Assembly: GCA_025357055.1 (NCBI GenBank)
Contig: JANXPZ010000141.1
Coordinates: 1 to 35,922, forward strand
Source: Candidatus Eiseniibacteriota bacterium
GTDB lineage: Bacteria; Eisenbacteria; RBG-16-71-46
Length of the DNA: 35,922 bases
Direction: 5' to 3'
Shown: piece by piece, positions 8,342 through 16,060 of the stretch
Position numbering within the stretch: the stretch's first letter is position 1
How the letters are laid out: every line of letters begins with the position of its first letter
Position numbers and translations under genes: made by a program
The notes under the pieces: model-generated
Told to the model about the DNA's origin: nothing
What the model saw: only the letters and a program-made list of their open reading frames with translations
The model's database searches: none

Positions 8342-8961
8342 CAGAACACCCAGTACCAGAACAGGGTGCTCGCCACGCCCAGGGTCGCCCCCACCGCAAC
8401 CTCGAAGGGCGTGTGGCCGAGCAGCTCCATGAGGCGCTGCGTGTCGGCCTCGGGATGCACGAAGTGCTCCTCGATCAACCGGTTCAGGATGACCGCCTGC
8501 TTGCCCGCGGCCCGGCGCAGGCCCGCCGCGTCGTACATGATGACGCCGCTGAAATAGAGGGTCACGCCGAACAGGACCGAGCCGAACCCCTGCTCGAGAC
8601 CCACCGCGGTCGTCAGCGCCGAGACCGCGGCCGCGTGTGACGAGGGCATGCCGCCGGTCTCGACGAAGCGCCGCAGGTTCCAGCGGCGGTACGTGAAGAA
8701 CCAGGCCAGACCCTTGTAGCCCTGGACCAGTAACCCGATGGTGAAGGCGATCCAGAACGGTCCCGTGGCGCTGGCCTCCGGTTCGAGGTCCTGTGCGAAC
8801 GCCGGCCGGGTGCAGGCCAGCGCGTCCCTAGCGAGGCTTGAAGATAAGGGCCGGGGCGGGTGGCGGCAAGGAGGGGCCGCGCACGGGCCCGGGGCGGGTC
8901 CTACCTCTCCCGCGCCGCCAGGGTGTCGAGCAGCGCCAGCAACCGCGTGGGGTGGAGGCAA
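8341..8961 (-). CDS. Divergent PAP2 family membrane protein (DUF212/YuiD-like)
   Basis: The C-terminal 140 residues match the divergent PAP2 (DUF212) family: a hydrophobic segment FWIAFTIGLLVQGYKGLAWFF, the active-site-like ETGGMPSSHAAAVSALTTAVG, GVIMYDAAGLRRAAGKQA, and a final LMELLGHTPFEVAVGATLG with a last membrane helix. Function is unknown; by relation to PAP2 it may act on phospho- or polyprenyl-phosphate lipids, which fits its place between ispA and dxs (inference). The start is uncertain. The only ATG/GTG/TTG in frame upstream is the ATG at 8961, which overlaps ispA by 61 nt and adds about 65 low-complexity residues. A CTG at 8820 would give the family-typical length of about 160. Confidence 0.8.
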   Translation of the reverse strand: MPPPHAVAGAARHPGGAGEVGPAPGPCAAPPCRHPPRPLSSSLARDALACTRPAFAQDLEPEASATGPFWIAFTIGLLVQGYKGLAWFFTYRRWNLRRFVETGGMPSSHAAAVSALTTAVGLEQGFGSVLFGVTLYFSGVIMYDAAGLRRAAGKQAVILNRLIEEHFVHPEADTQRLMELLGHTPFEVAVGATLGVASTLFWYWVF

Positions 8962-9827
8962 TGGGTCTCGAGGATGAGCCTGGCCGAGCGCAGGAGCGAC
9001 TGCTCCTTCTCCAGGGCCGCCGCCTCTCCGACCGCGCGATGGTACGTGGCCTTGCCGCGGGCCGCGTCCGTGCCCGCGCGTTTGCCCAGCCGGCTCAGCG
9101 AGGAGCTGGCGTTCAGCAGGTCGTCATGGATCTGGAAGACCAGGCCCATCAACCGGCCCGCGTCGTCGAGCACCTCGACCGTGCGCGGGTCCGCTCCGCC
9201 GGCGATGGCCCCGAGCGCGAGGCAGGCGCCCATGAGCGCGCCGGTCTTGCGCGTGTGGATGGCCTCGACGTCCGCCGCCCTCACCCTGCGTCCCTCGGCC
9301 GCCATGTCGAGCGCCTGGCCGCCGACCAGATCGTCGGAGCCGCTGGCGCGCGCCAGCCGCCGCACGGCCTCCAGCACCCGGGGCGCGGGGACTCCGGCGC
9401 CCTCGAGCATCGTCAGCTCCTCGAAGGCGAAGGCGAGCAGCGCGTCACCCGCGAGCAGGCCCAGGGCCTCGCCGTATTTCCGGTGGGTCGTGAGCCGGCC
9501 GCGGCGGTAGTCGTCATCGTCCATCGCCGGCAGGTCGTCGTGCACCAGCGAGAAGGCGTGCACGCACTCCACCGCGACCGCGGCCGGCAGGGCATGGAAC
9601 CAGTCGCCGCCGACGGCCTCGCAGGAGAGCAGGACGAGCAACGGCCGCACGCGCTTGCCGGGGCCCAGTGCGGCGTAGCGCATCGCCTGGCGAAGCTTCG
9701 GCGGACCGGCGCAACGCTCGGAGAGCGCATCCTTGAAGTAGATCTCGAAGGCGTCCGCGAGGCGCGGATGGGGGAAGGCAGGCGGGGCCGGGGTCCGGCG
9801 GCGGCGTGCGGGGGCGGGCGCGGCCAT
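8901..9827 (-). CDS. ispA: Polyprenyl diphosphate synthase (FPP/GGPP synthase type)
   Basis: This trans-isoprenyl diphosphate synthase chains IPP onto allylic diphosphates. The 308-residue protein shows GKRVRPLLVLLSCEAVGG, the first Asp-rich motif LVHDDLPAMDDDDYRRG, LLAGDALLAFAFE, GGQALDMAAEG, HTRKTGALMGACLALG and the second motif region FQIHDDLLNASSSLSRLGK. The last Asp of the second DDxxD is Asn, a variant I believe occurs in other lineages. Chain length cannot be read safely from sequence, so the gene symbol is by similarity. The ATG overlaps the xseB stop by one base (TGATG); the xseA-xseB-ispA-dxs order is a classic bacterial arrangement. Confidence 0.93.
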   Translation of the reverse strand: MAAPAPARRRRTPAPPAFPHPRLADAFEIYFKDALSERCAGPPKLRQAMRYAALGPGKRVRPLLVLLSCEAVGGDWFHALPAAVAVECVHAFSLVHDDLPAMDDDDYRRGRLTTHRKYGEALGLLAGDALLAFAFEELTMLEGAGVPAPRVLEAVRRLARASGSDDLVGGQALDMAAEGRRVRAADVEAIHTRKTGALMGACLALGAIAGGADPRTVEVLDDAGRLMGLVFQIHDDLLNASSSLSRLGKRAGTDAARGKATYHRAVGEAAALEKEQSLLRSARLILETHCLHPTRLLALLDTLAARER

Positions 9828-10195
9828 CAGAAGGGCAACTCGCCGACGGAGCCATCCGGCTCACGCCGTTCGGTCTTCGCGGGCTCGCGGGCCGGCCTGG
9901 CCACGGGCTTCGGCTCGTCGGCAGGCTCGCCCTCGAGCTCCATCGGCTCGGTCATCGGCTCGCCATCCGCGCCGGTGCTCAGCCGCTCGATGCGCTTCTC
10001 GGCCTGGTCGAGGGTCTGCGTCAGCCGTCGCGAGAGCTTCACGCCCTCCTCGTAGCGGGCGATGGATTCCTCGAGCGAGAGGCTGCCGCCCTCGAGCTCC
10101 TCGACGATCACCTGCAGCCGCTCGATGGCCGCCTCGAAGCTCAGCGAGGCGGCGTCAGGAGCGTCGCTCACGGCCGGTTTCCTTTCACGCGCCAT
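9827..10195 (-). CDS. xseB: Exodeoxyribonuclease VII small subunit
   Basis: XseB is the small helical subunit of exonuclease VII, which degrades single-stranded DNA. Residues 19-75 carry the family pattern LSFEAAIERLQVIVEELEGG, then SLSLEESIARYEEGVKL, ending in a helix with RIERL. A charged, Pro/Glu-rich tail of about 45 residues makes it 122 residues, longer than the usual 70-90. It overlaps the end of xseA by 11 nt, which supports a coupled operon. Confidence 0.94.
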   Translation of the reverse strand: MARERKPAVSDAPDAASLSFEAAIERLQVIVEELEGGSLSLEESIARYEEGVKLSRRLTQTLDQAEKRIERLSTGADGEPMTEPMELEGEPADEPKPVARPAREPAKTERREPDGSVGELPF

Positions 10196-11549
10196 CCTTC
10201 CCTCCCGGGCGGGTCTGCTCCACGCGCGCGTCGGCTTCCCCGCGCGCGAACTCGATCGTGAGACTCTCCCCCACCGCCAGCGTCGCGGCGACGCGCACGA
10301 AGGTACCGTCCGGACGGCGTACGAGGCAATAGCCGCGCTCGAGCACCAGCCGCGGCGAGAGCGCCCGCAGGCGGTCGGCGAGCGCCAGGGTGCGCGTGCG
10401 GTGCGTCAGCACCGACTGGACGACCGCCGTGTCCATCTGCTCGCGCAGGTCGTCCAGTTCCCGGCGGCGGGTCCCGAGCAGGCGCGGCCACTCGCGCAGC
10501 CCGTAGCGCGAGGCGATGTGCTCCAGGCGCTCGCGGGCGCGCTCGAGCATGGTGCGGACGGCATCGTGCAGGCGCCCCAGCAGCTCGTCCACGCGCTGTT
10601 GGAGGTGACCGAGGACCTCCTCCTGCCGGCGGAACCCGTAGCGCGCGGTGAGCGCCTCGAGCCGGCGGCGGCGCTCGGCCGCGGCGAGACGTGCCGCGCG
10701 CTCGAGCCGGCTGCGCCATTGCGCGATCCGCTGCGCGATCTCCGCCCGGCTCGGCACGGCGAGCTCGGCTGCGTTCGAGGGCGTGGCCGCGCGCAGGTCG
10801 GCGGCGAAGTCGGCGAGCGTGACGTCCACCTCGTGCCCGACCGCCGAGATGACGGGCAGGCGGCAGGCGGCGATGGCGCGGACCACGGCCTCCTCGTTGA
10901 ATGCCCAGAGGTCCTCGAGCGAACCGCCGCCGCGTCCGACGATCAACAGATCCACGCGGCCGTACCGGTCGAAGCGCTCGATCGCTGCGGCGATCTCGCG
11001 CGCCGCGCCCTCGCCCTGGACGCGCACCGGAGCCAGCACGATGCCGATCGACGGCCAGCGCGCGCGCAGCACCTTCACCAGGTCGCGGACGGCGGCGCCC
11101 GAGGGCGAGGTGACGAGGCCGATCCGCGCGGGATAGCGCGGCAGCGGCCGCTTGCGCGCCGCATCGAACAGCCCCTCGGCGGCGAGCTTCCGCTTCAGCT
11201 CCTCGAGCGCGAGCAGCAGCGCGCCCACCCCGGCGGGGCGCAGTTCGTCCACGACGAGCTGGTAGCGGCCCTGCGGCTCGTAGACCGAGATGGCGCCGAA
11301 GGCCTCGACCTCGAGGCCGTCCTGGGGCTCGAAGGCCAGCCGCCCGGCGCGGCCCTTCCACATCACGCAGCCGAGCACGGCGCCCTCGTCCTTGAGGGAG
11401 AAGTAGAGGTGCCCGCTCCCGTAACGCTTGAAGCCGGTGATCTCGCCCTTGACCCAGAGGGCCGGGAAGGCGTCCGCCAGCGTGCCCTTGATCAGGCCCG
11501 TGAGGGCCGAGACGGAGAGGATGCCCTCGGGCGCCGGAGCGGTGGCCAT
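10185..11549 (-). CDS. xseA: Exodeoxyribonuclease VII large subunit
   Basis: XseA is the catalytic subunit of exonuclease VII. The 454 residues begin with the OB-fold DNA-binding domain (VSALTGLIKGTLADAFPALWVKGE; GHLYFSLKDEGAVLGCVMW). The catalytic core has PARIGLVTSPSGAAVRD, DLLIVGRGGGSLEDLWAFNEE and VISAVGHEVDVTLADFAADLRA, followed by a long Arg-rich coiled coil and a C-terminal LSPRLVLERGYCLVR block. All core motifs are canonical. The ATG at 11549 lies four bases after the stop of the upstream fusion gene; I see no strong ribosome-binding site, so translation may be coupled. Confidence 0.96.
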   Translation of the reverse strand: MATAPAPEGILSVSALTGLIKGTLADAFPALWVKGEITGFKRYGSGHLYFSLKDEGAVLGCVMWKGRAGRLAFEPQDGLEVEAFGAISVYEPQGRYQLVVDELRPAGVGALLLALEELKRKLAAEGLFDAARKRPLPRYPARIGLVTSPSGAAVRDLVKVLRARWPSIGIVLAPVRVQGEGAAREIAAAIERFDRYGRVDLLIVGRGGGSLEDLWAFNEEAVVRAIAACRLPVISAVGHEVDVTLADFAADLRAATPSNAAELAVPSRAEIAQRIAQWRSRLERAARLAAAERRRRLEALTARYGFRRQEEVLGHLQQRVDELLGRLHDAVRTMLERARERLEHIASRYGLREWPRLLGTRRRELDDLREQMDTAVVQSVLTHRTRTLALADRLRALSPRLVLERGYCLVRRPDGTFVRVAATLAVGESLTIEFARGEADARVEQTRPGGKDGA

Positions 11550-11553
11550 GAGG

Positions 11554-13428
11554 CTAGTGCGCGAGCGTACCCGAGGCGGCGAGGACGGTGTTCGCGAGCA
11601 CCATCGCCACGGTCATGGGACCGACGCCGCCGGGCACCGGGGTGAGGGCGCCGGCGACCTTCGAGACCGAGCCGGCCTCCACATCGCCCACCAGCCGGCT
11701 CCCCGTGCGACGGGTCGGATCGGGGATGCGGTGCACCCCCACGTCCACGACGGTGGCCCCGGGCCGGACCCACTCGGCGGTGACCATCTCCGGGCGGCCG
11801 ATCGCGCACACCAGCACGTCCGCCTGCCGGGCCAGTTCCTGCAGCGCGGGGCCGCTCACGCTGTGGCCGAGCGTGACAGTGGCGTCCACGCCCTTGCGCG
11901 AGAGCAGGGCGGCCAGCGGGCGCCCGACGATGTTGCTGCGCCCGATCACCACGACGTGGCGCCCGGCCAGCGGGATCTCGTAATGGCGCAGCAGTTCGTG
12001 GATGCCGAGCGGGGTGCAGGGCACGAACCCGGGCAGCCCGGCGGCCAGCCGGCCCACGTTGACCGGGTGGAAGCCGTCCACGTCCTTCGCCGGCGGGATC
12101 GCCTCGAAGATGGCCTGTGGCGCGGGGGCGCCCGGCGCAGCCGGGTCCGGCGCCAGGGGAAGCTGGACCAGGATGCCGTGCACCGCCGGGTCATCGCCCA
12201 GCCCGCGCACGCGCTCCACCACCGCCGCGGTGGCGCAGCCTGCGGGGAGCGCCACCTCCACGGTCTCGATGCCGACCTCGGTGCAGGCTTCGCGCTTGCG
12301 CCTGAGGTAGATCCGCGAGGCCGGGTCCTGCGCCAGGGGAAGCTGGACCAGGATGCCGTGAACCGCGGGGTCATCGCCCAGCCTGCGCACGCGCTCCACC
12401 ACCGCAGCGGTGGCACAGCCCGCGGGGAGCGCCACCTCCAGGGTCTCGATGCCGACCTCGGCGCAGGCTTCGTGCTTGCGCCTGAGGTAGATCCGCGAGG
12501 CCGGGTCCTCGCCCACCGAGACCAGCGCGAGCGTCGGGACGACGCCGGTCGCGCGCAGGCGCTGGACCTCGGCGTGCATGGCCATGCGGACGGTCGAGGC
12601 GGGCTCCTCGCCGCCCAGCAGCCGCAGCTGCGCGGGTTGCGTGGCGGCGGGCAACGGCACCGAGAGCCGGCGGATCGAGAGCGCGCGGCCCGTGGCGGGA
12701 TCCACCGTGACGAGCGCCCCGTTCAGGCGCGGATCGCCGGTGGCGGGCGTGAGGCGCTGCGGCAGCAGCGTGAGGAAGCGCGCGAGCGCCGCGTGGCGGT
12801 CCATGCCGATCACCGACTCGAAGCCGCCCGTCATCCCCGCGTCGCACAGGAAGGCGGTGCCGCCGGGCAGCACGCGCTCGTCGGCGGTCTGCACGTGTGT
12901 GTGCGTGCCCACCAGCACGGTGGCGCGGCCGTCGAGGTGCCAGCCCATGGCGACCTTCTCGGCCGTGGTCTCGGCGTGGAAGTCCACGAACACGACCTGG
13001 CAGCGGTCCTTCAGCTCCGCCAGCACGCGGTCGGCGGCCCGGAAGGGGCAGTCGGCCTCCTTCATGAAGACGCGCCCCAGCAGGCTCACCACGCCCACGG
13101 CCGTGCCGTCGGCGGCGCGAAAGACGCGCCAGCCCTCGCCCGGCGTGCCGGGCGGCAGGTTCGCCGGACGCACCAGCCGCGGCTCTTCGGCCACGTAGCC
13201 GGCGCTCTCCTTGCGGTCCCAGAGGTGATTGCCGCCGGTGAAGACGTCCACGCCCGCCGCGGCGAGGCTCTCGCCCGAGTCCCGGTTGAGACCGAAACCC
13301 CCCGCGGAGTTCTCGACGTTGCAGATGACCAGGTGCGCATCGTAGCGCTGTCGCAGGGCCGGCAGCAGGGCCTTCACCACCTCGCGGCCCGGCGCGCCGA
13401 TCACGTCGGCGATGAAGAGGATGTTCAG
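11554..13428 (-). CDS. Fusion of YmdB-type metallophosphoesterase and FolD, with duplicated FolD segment
   Basis: One 624-residue frame joins two enzymes. Residues 1 to about 256 are a YmdB/TIGR00282 metallophosphoesterase (NVENSAGGFGL, GGNHLWDRKE, FVDFHAETTAEK, VGTHTHVQTAD). Residues from about 266 are FolD, the bifunctional methylene-tetrahydrofolate dehydrogenase/cyclohydrolase (VGEDPASRIYLRRK, PPAKDVDGFHP, VVVIGRSNIVGRPLA, PVPGGVGPMTVAMVLANT). Between them the catalytic YxxxK segment through GILVQLPL is present twice in tandem (308-367 and 368-427), so FolD has about 60 extra residues. I place the start at CTG 13428, which has AGGGGAGG upstream. This gives NILFIADVIGAPGRE, matching the family start and keeping the metal-ligand Asp8; the GTG at 13404 would lose it. 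The upstream rny gene is the usual partner of ymdB. No stop separates the halves. Confidence 0.85.
   Translation of the reverse strand: MNILFIADVIGAPGREVVKALLPALRQRYDAHLVICNVENSAGGFGLNRDSGESLAAAGVDVFTGGNHLWDRKESAGYVAEEPRLVRPANLPPGTPGEGWRVFRAADGTAVGVVSLLGRVFMKEADCPFRAADRVLAELKDRCQVVFVDFHAETTAEKVAMGWHLDGRATVLVGTHTHVQTADERVLPGGTAFLCDAGMTGGFESVIGMDRHAALARFLTLLPQRLTPATGDPRLNGALVTVDPATGRALSIRRLSVPLPAATQPAQLRLLGGEEPASTVRMAMHAEVQRLRATGVVPTLALVSVGEDPASRIYLRRKHEACAEVGIETLEVALPAGCATAAVVERVRRLGDDPAVHGILVQLPLAQDPASRIYLRRKREACTEVGIETVEVALPAGCATAAVVERVRGLGDDPAVHGILVQLPLAPDPAAPGAPAPQAIFEAIPPAKDVDGFHPVNVGRLAAGLPGFVPCTPLGIHELLRHYEIPLAGRHVVVIGRSNIVGRPLAALLSRKGVDATVTLGHSVSGPALQELARQADVLVCAIGRPEMVTAEWVRPGATVVDVGVHRIPDPTRRTGSRLVGDVEAGSVSKVAGALTPVPGGVGPMTVAMVLANTVLAASGTLAH
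12141..12500 (-). repeat. In-frame 180-bp tandem duplication inside folD
   Basis: Positions 12141-12320 and 12321-12500 are direct repeats offset by exactly 180 bp (60 codons). I count 10 mismatches, about 94% identity. Five mismatches change residues (His/Arg, Ala/Thr, Leu/Val, Arg/Gly, Gln/Pro) and five are silent. The unit covers the FolD catalytic Tyr-Lys helix, the following strand and the Gln of GILVQLPL. The accumulated differences argue against a simple assembly stutter. Confidence 0.95.
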
Positions 13429-13438
13429 GCGACCTCCC

Positions 13439-15001
13439 CTACTTGGCGTAGTCCACGGCTCGGGTCTCGCGGATCACGGTGACGCGGATCTGGCCCGGGT
13501 ACTGCAGCTCCTTCTCGATGCGGCGCGCGATCTCGGTCGCCAGGACCTGGGCGCGGCCGTCATCCACCTTGTTGTGCTCGACCATGATGCGCACCTCGCG
13601 CCCCGCCTGGATGGCGTAGGACTTCTCCACCCCCGGGAACCCGCAGGCGATCTTCTCGAGCGCCTCGAGCCGCTTGATGTAGACCTCGAGACTCTCGCGC
13701 CGCGCCCCCGGGCGCGCGCCCGAGATGGCGTCGGCGGAGGCGACCAGCACCGGCCACAGGCTCCCGCCGGCATAGTCGTCGTGGTGATAACCGATGGCCT
13801 CGATCACGGGTTGCGGCTCGCCGTAGCGCTGCGCCACCTCCATCCCGAGCTGGGGATGCGTGCCCTCGTGATCGTGGTCGAGCGCCTTGCCGATGTCGTG
13901 GAGCAGGCCGCAGCGCTTGGCCATCTTCTGGTCGAAGCCCAGCTCGACGGCGATCATGCCGGTCAGGTGCGCGACCTCGATCGCGTGGCTCAGGATGTTC
14001 TGGCCGTAGGACGTGCGGTAGTGGAGGCGGCCGAGCAGGTTCTGCAGATCGGCGTGGATGCCGGCGATGCCGACCTCGAGGCAGGCCATCTCACCCAGCT
14101 CGTGGATGCGGTTCTCGACCTCGGTCTTCACCTTGGCCACGACCTCCTCGATGCGGGCGGGGTGGATGCGGCCGTCGGCGACCAGGCGCTCCAGGGAGAG
14201 CCTGGCGATCTCGCGGCGCACCGGGTCGAAGCCCGAGAGGATCACCGCCTCCGGCGTGTCGTCGATGATGACGTCCACGCCGGTGATGACCTCGAAGGAG
14301 CGGATGTTGCGGCCCTCGCGTCCGATGATGCGGCCCTTCATGTCGTCGCTGGGCAGGTGCACGACGGAGACCGAGACCTCGGAGACGTGGTCGGCGGAGT
14401 AGCGCTGGATGGCGAGCCCGATGATCTTGCGCGCCTCACGCTCGGCGTTGCGTTGCGCGGTCTCGCGGATCTCGGTCACGTGCCGCGCGGCCTCGGCCTT
14501 GGCCTCGTTCTCGACCTCGGCCATGAGCCGGGCGCGCGCCTCCTCGGCGCTCATCCGGGCGATGCGCTCGAGCATCCCGGTCTGTTCGACGATGAGCTTG
14601 TCGAGCTGGCCGTCCCGCGCCTGCACGGCGGTCTCCCGGTCCCGCAGTTCGGTCTCGGAGCGCTTCAGGTCGCGCTCCTTCTTGTCGATGAGCTCGACCC
14701 GCCGGCTGAACGCGGCCTCCTTCTCGTGGAAGGCGCGCTCGACGGCGAGCTGCGTGGTGCGCGCTTCCTGGGTCTCGCGCTCGACCTGCTGCTTGATGCG
14801 CAGCGCCTCCTCGCGGCCTTCGAGGAGGGCGTTGCGGCGGCTGGCCTCGGCCTCGCCCTGAGCCTGGTCGAGCACGGTCTGGGCGCGGCGCTCCGCGCTC
14901 TGCAGGTTGCTTCGCCCCGCCCTGGCGCGGACGAGGTAGCCGACGAAAAAAGCCACGACGACACCGATCGCGGTGCCGCCGATCCAGATCATCTGGTCCA
15001 T
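13439..15001 (-). CDS. rny: Ribonuclease Y
   Basis: RNase Y is a membrane-anchored endoribonuclease that starts mRNA decay. The 520-residue protein has an N-terminal membrane anchor (residues 4-24, WIGGTAIGVVVAFFVGYLV), a long Glu/Arg/Ala-rich coiled coil (about 30-190), a KH domain (DDMKGRIIGREGRNIRSFE, then GVDVIIDDTPE) and an HD domain (LSHAIEVAHLTG; GLLHDIGKALDHDHEGTHP). The catalytic HD pair is present and the length is normal. The ATG at 15001 has a GGGAGAG site upstream. It lies downstream of the 6S RNA candidate and 10 nt before the YmdB-FolD fusion. Confidence 0.97.
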   Translation of the reverse strand: MDQMIWIGGTAIGVVVAFFVGYLVRARAGRSNLQSAERRAQTVLDQAQGEAEASRRNALLEGREEALRIKQQVERETQEARTTQLAVERAFHEKEAAFSRRVELIDKKERDLKRSETELRDRETAVQARDGQLDKLIVEQTGMLERIARMSAEEARARLMAEVENEAKAEAARHVTEIRETAQRNAEREARKIIGLAIQRYSADHVSEVSVSVVHLPSDDMKGRIIGREGRNIRSFEVITGVDVIIDDTPEAVILSGFDPVRREIARLSLERLVADGRIHPARIEEVVAKVKTEVENRIHELGEMACLEVGIAGIHADLQNLLGRLHYRTSYGQNILSHAIEVAHLTGMIAVELGFDQKMAKRCGLLHDIGKALDHDHEGTHPQLGMEVAQRYGEPQPVIEAIGYHHDDYAGGSLWPVLVASADAISGARPGARRESLEVYIKRLEALEKIACGFPGVEKSYAIQAGREVRIMVEHNKVDDGRAQVLATEIARRIEKELQYPGQIRVTVIRETRAVDYAK

Positions 15002-15204
15002 GGTCTCTCCCGGCAGGGCGTCGAGGGAGCCCGATCCGCCGCGCGGTCCCGCCCCTGCGGCCGGCGCGCAGGCGTGTCCATTCGACCCGCCCTCGCGCAG
15101 GCCCGGTCCGGGTGCGTCCGGCGTACCGGTGCTCCTGCGACGTCTGCTCGGGCCGGGGCGCGCGACGGGCGCCGGGGCCCTATGAATCCCCGCCGAAATG
15201 CCGT

Positions 15205-15385
15205 GTGCAGTGGAGTTCTTGAGACCTGGCGAACCAGGTGGGTCCGCTTCGACCGGGTCTGCCTGCCTCGGTCCCCGGCCGTCCCGCGTTGCCGCGGGGC
15301 GGTGGCCCGGGGAGCCCGTTGCCTGGCTTCACCGGCCACCAGGGGTCCCGTTGAGATCAGAGTTGGTTCAAGAACTGTTCGGCAT
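15205..15385 (-). ncRNA. ssrS: 6S RNA (ssrS) candidate
   Basis: The roughly 430-nt gap between zapA and rny holds a structured element read on the minus strand. A 9-bp closing stem pairs 15368-15376 with 15214-15222, enclosing 163 nt. Inside, next to the 3' arm, is a 6-bp hairpin with a UUCG loop (15224-15239). Further in are a 7-bp stem (15334-15340 with 15301-15307) and a hairpin with a GCAA loop (15283-15298). Long closing helix, open centre and a small 3'-side hairpin resemble 6S RNA, which sequesters RNA polymerase. The position directly after zapA is the classic 6S location. Ends are approximate and covariance has not been tested. I see nothing else in the rest of the gap (15002-15204). 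Confidence 0.6.
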
Positions 15386-15431
15386 CACGAGCACGGCAGG
15401 GAATGGGATGGCTCTCGGGGACTCCCCCTCA

Positions 15432-15743
15432 TCACTTCGTGCTGTCCTGGAGCATCTCGTCCAGGACGGCGTTCAGATGCGCCGCGCGGGTGCTCAACTG
15501 CTGCTCGATCCGTTCGCGCTGCGCGCGCTCCTTCATCAACTCGTCGGCGATGTTCAGCCCGGCGAGCACGGCGATCTTCGACAACGAGCTTGAGACCGAG
15601 GTCGCGGGGAGCTTCTCCGTGATCTCGTGCATCTTGCGGTCCACGTACGCCGCGACCCCCAGGATGTACTCCTGGTCGGCCTCGCCGCGGATGGTGTAGC
15701 TCTGACCGAAGATCTGCACCTGAACCAGGGTCTTGGTGTCCAT
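15432..15743 (-). CDS. zapA: Cell division protein ZapA
   Basis: ZapA is a small FtsZ-associated protein that promotes Z-ring bundling. The 103-residue sequence shows the family N-terminal domain (LVQVQIFGQSYTIRGEADQE, then YILGVAAYVDRKMHEI) followed by a C-terminal helix/coiled coil (IAVLAGLNIADELMKERAQR). The length is normal. It sits 20 nt after a short coiled-coil gene and is followed by the 6S RNA candidate, a neighbourhood widely conserved in bacteria. Confidence 0.93.
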   Translation of the reverse strand: MDTKTLVQVQIFGQSYTIRGEADQEYILGVAAYVDRKMHEITEKLPATSVSSSLSKIAVLAGLNIADELMKERAQRERIEQQLSTRAAHLNAVLDEMLQDSTK

Positions 15744-15763
15744 GGCGTCCTTGGGGAACGGGC

Positions 15764-16060
15764 TCAGCCCTCGATCCGCTCCAGCTTCGTCACCAGCGCC
15801 TCGATCCGCAGCGCCACCTCGCGGCGCTCCGCCTGCCAGTCACGTTGTTCACGGCGCAGTCCCTGCAGCTCTCCGAGGAGTGCGGCCGGGTCCTGCCCCT
15901 GCAACTTCTGCTCGAGCTCCTGGCTCCGCGCCGCGAGCTGGTCACGCTCCTGCAGCAGGCGCGCGTGCTCGGTGCGCTGGGCCTGCAGCAGGGCGGCGGC
16001 CTTCTCGACGCGTGCGGCCAGGTGGTCCAGGTCGCTCGCCATCGTGTCGGTGTCTTTCAT
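15764..16060 (-). CDS. Short coiled-coil protein, ZapB-like
   Basis: The 98-residue protein is almost entirely a heptad-like coiled coil rich in Leu, Glu, Gln, Arg and Ala (for example LDHLAARVEKAAALLQAQR), with no membrane segment or catalytic motif. Its place between pheT and zapA, and its size, fit the small ZapB-like division proteins often found beside zapA; this is inference because coiled coils are poor for homology. The ATG at 16060 overlaps the pheT stop by 4 nt (ATGA). A further upstream ATG at 16084 would add eight residues inside pheT. Confidence 0.7.
   Translation of the reverse strand: MKDTDTMASDLDHLAARVEKAAALLQAQRTEHARLLQERDQLAARSQELEQKLQGQDPAALLGELQGLRREQRDWQAERREVALRIEALVTKLERIEG

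Noticed and set aside
8901-9827. Loss of the last Asp in the second DDxxD motif of the prenyl synthase (DDLLN)
   Set aside because: I believe Asn at this place occurs in functional homologues of other lineages, and all other motifs are intact, so I do not treat it as inactivation.
12141-12500. Assembly stutter as the cause of the folD repeat
   Set aside because: Ten scattered differences between the copies, half of them silent, are hard to explain as a simple duplication error, although merging of strain variants is not fully excluded.
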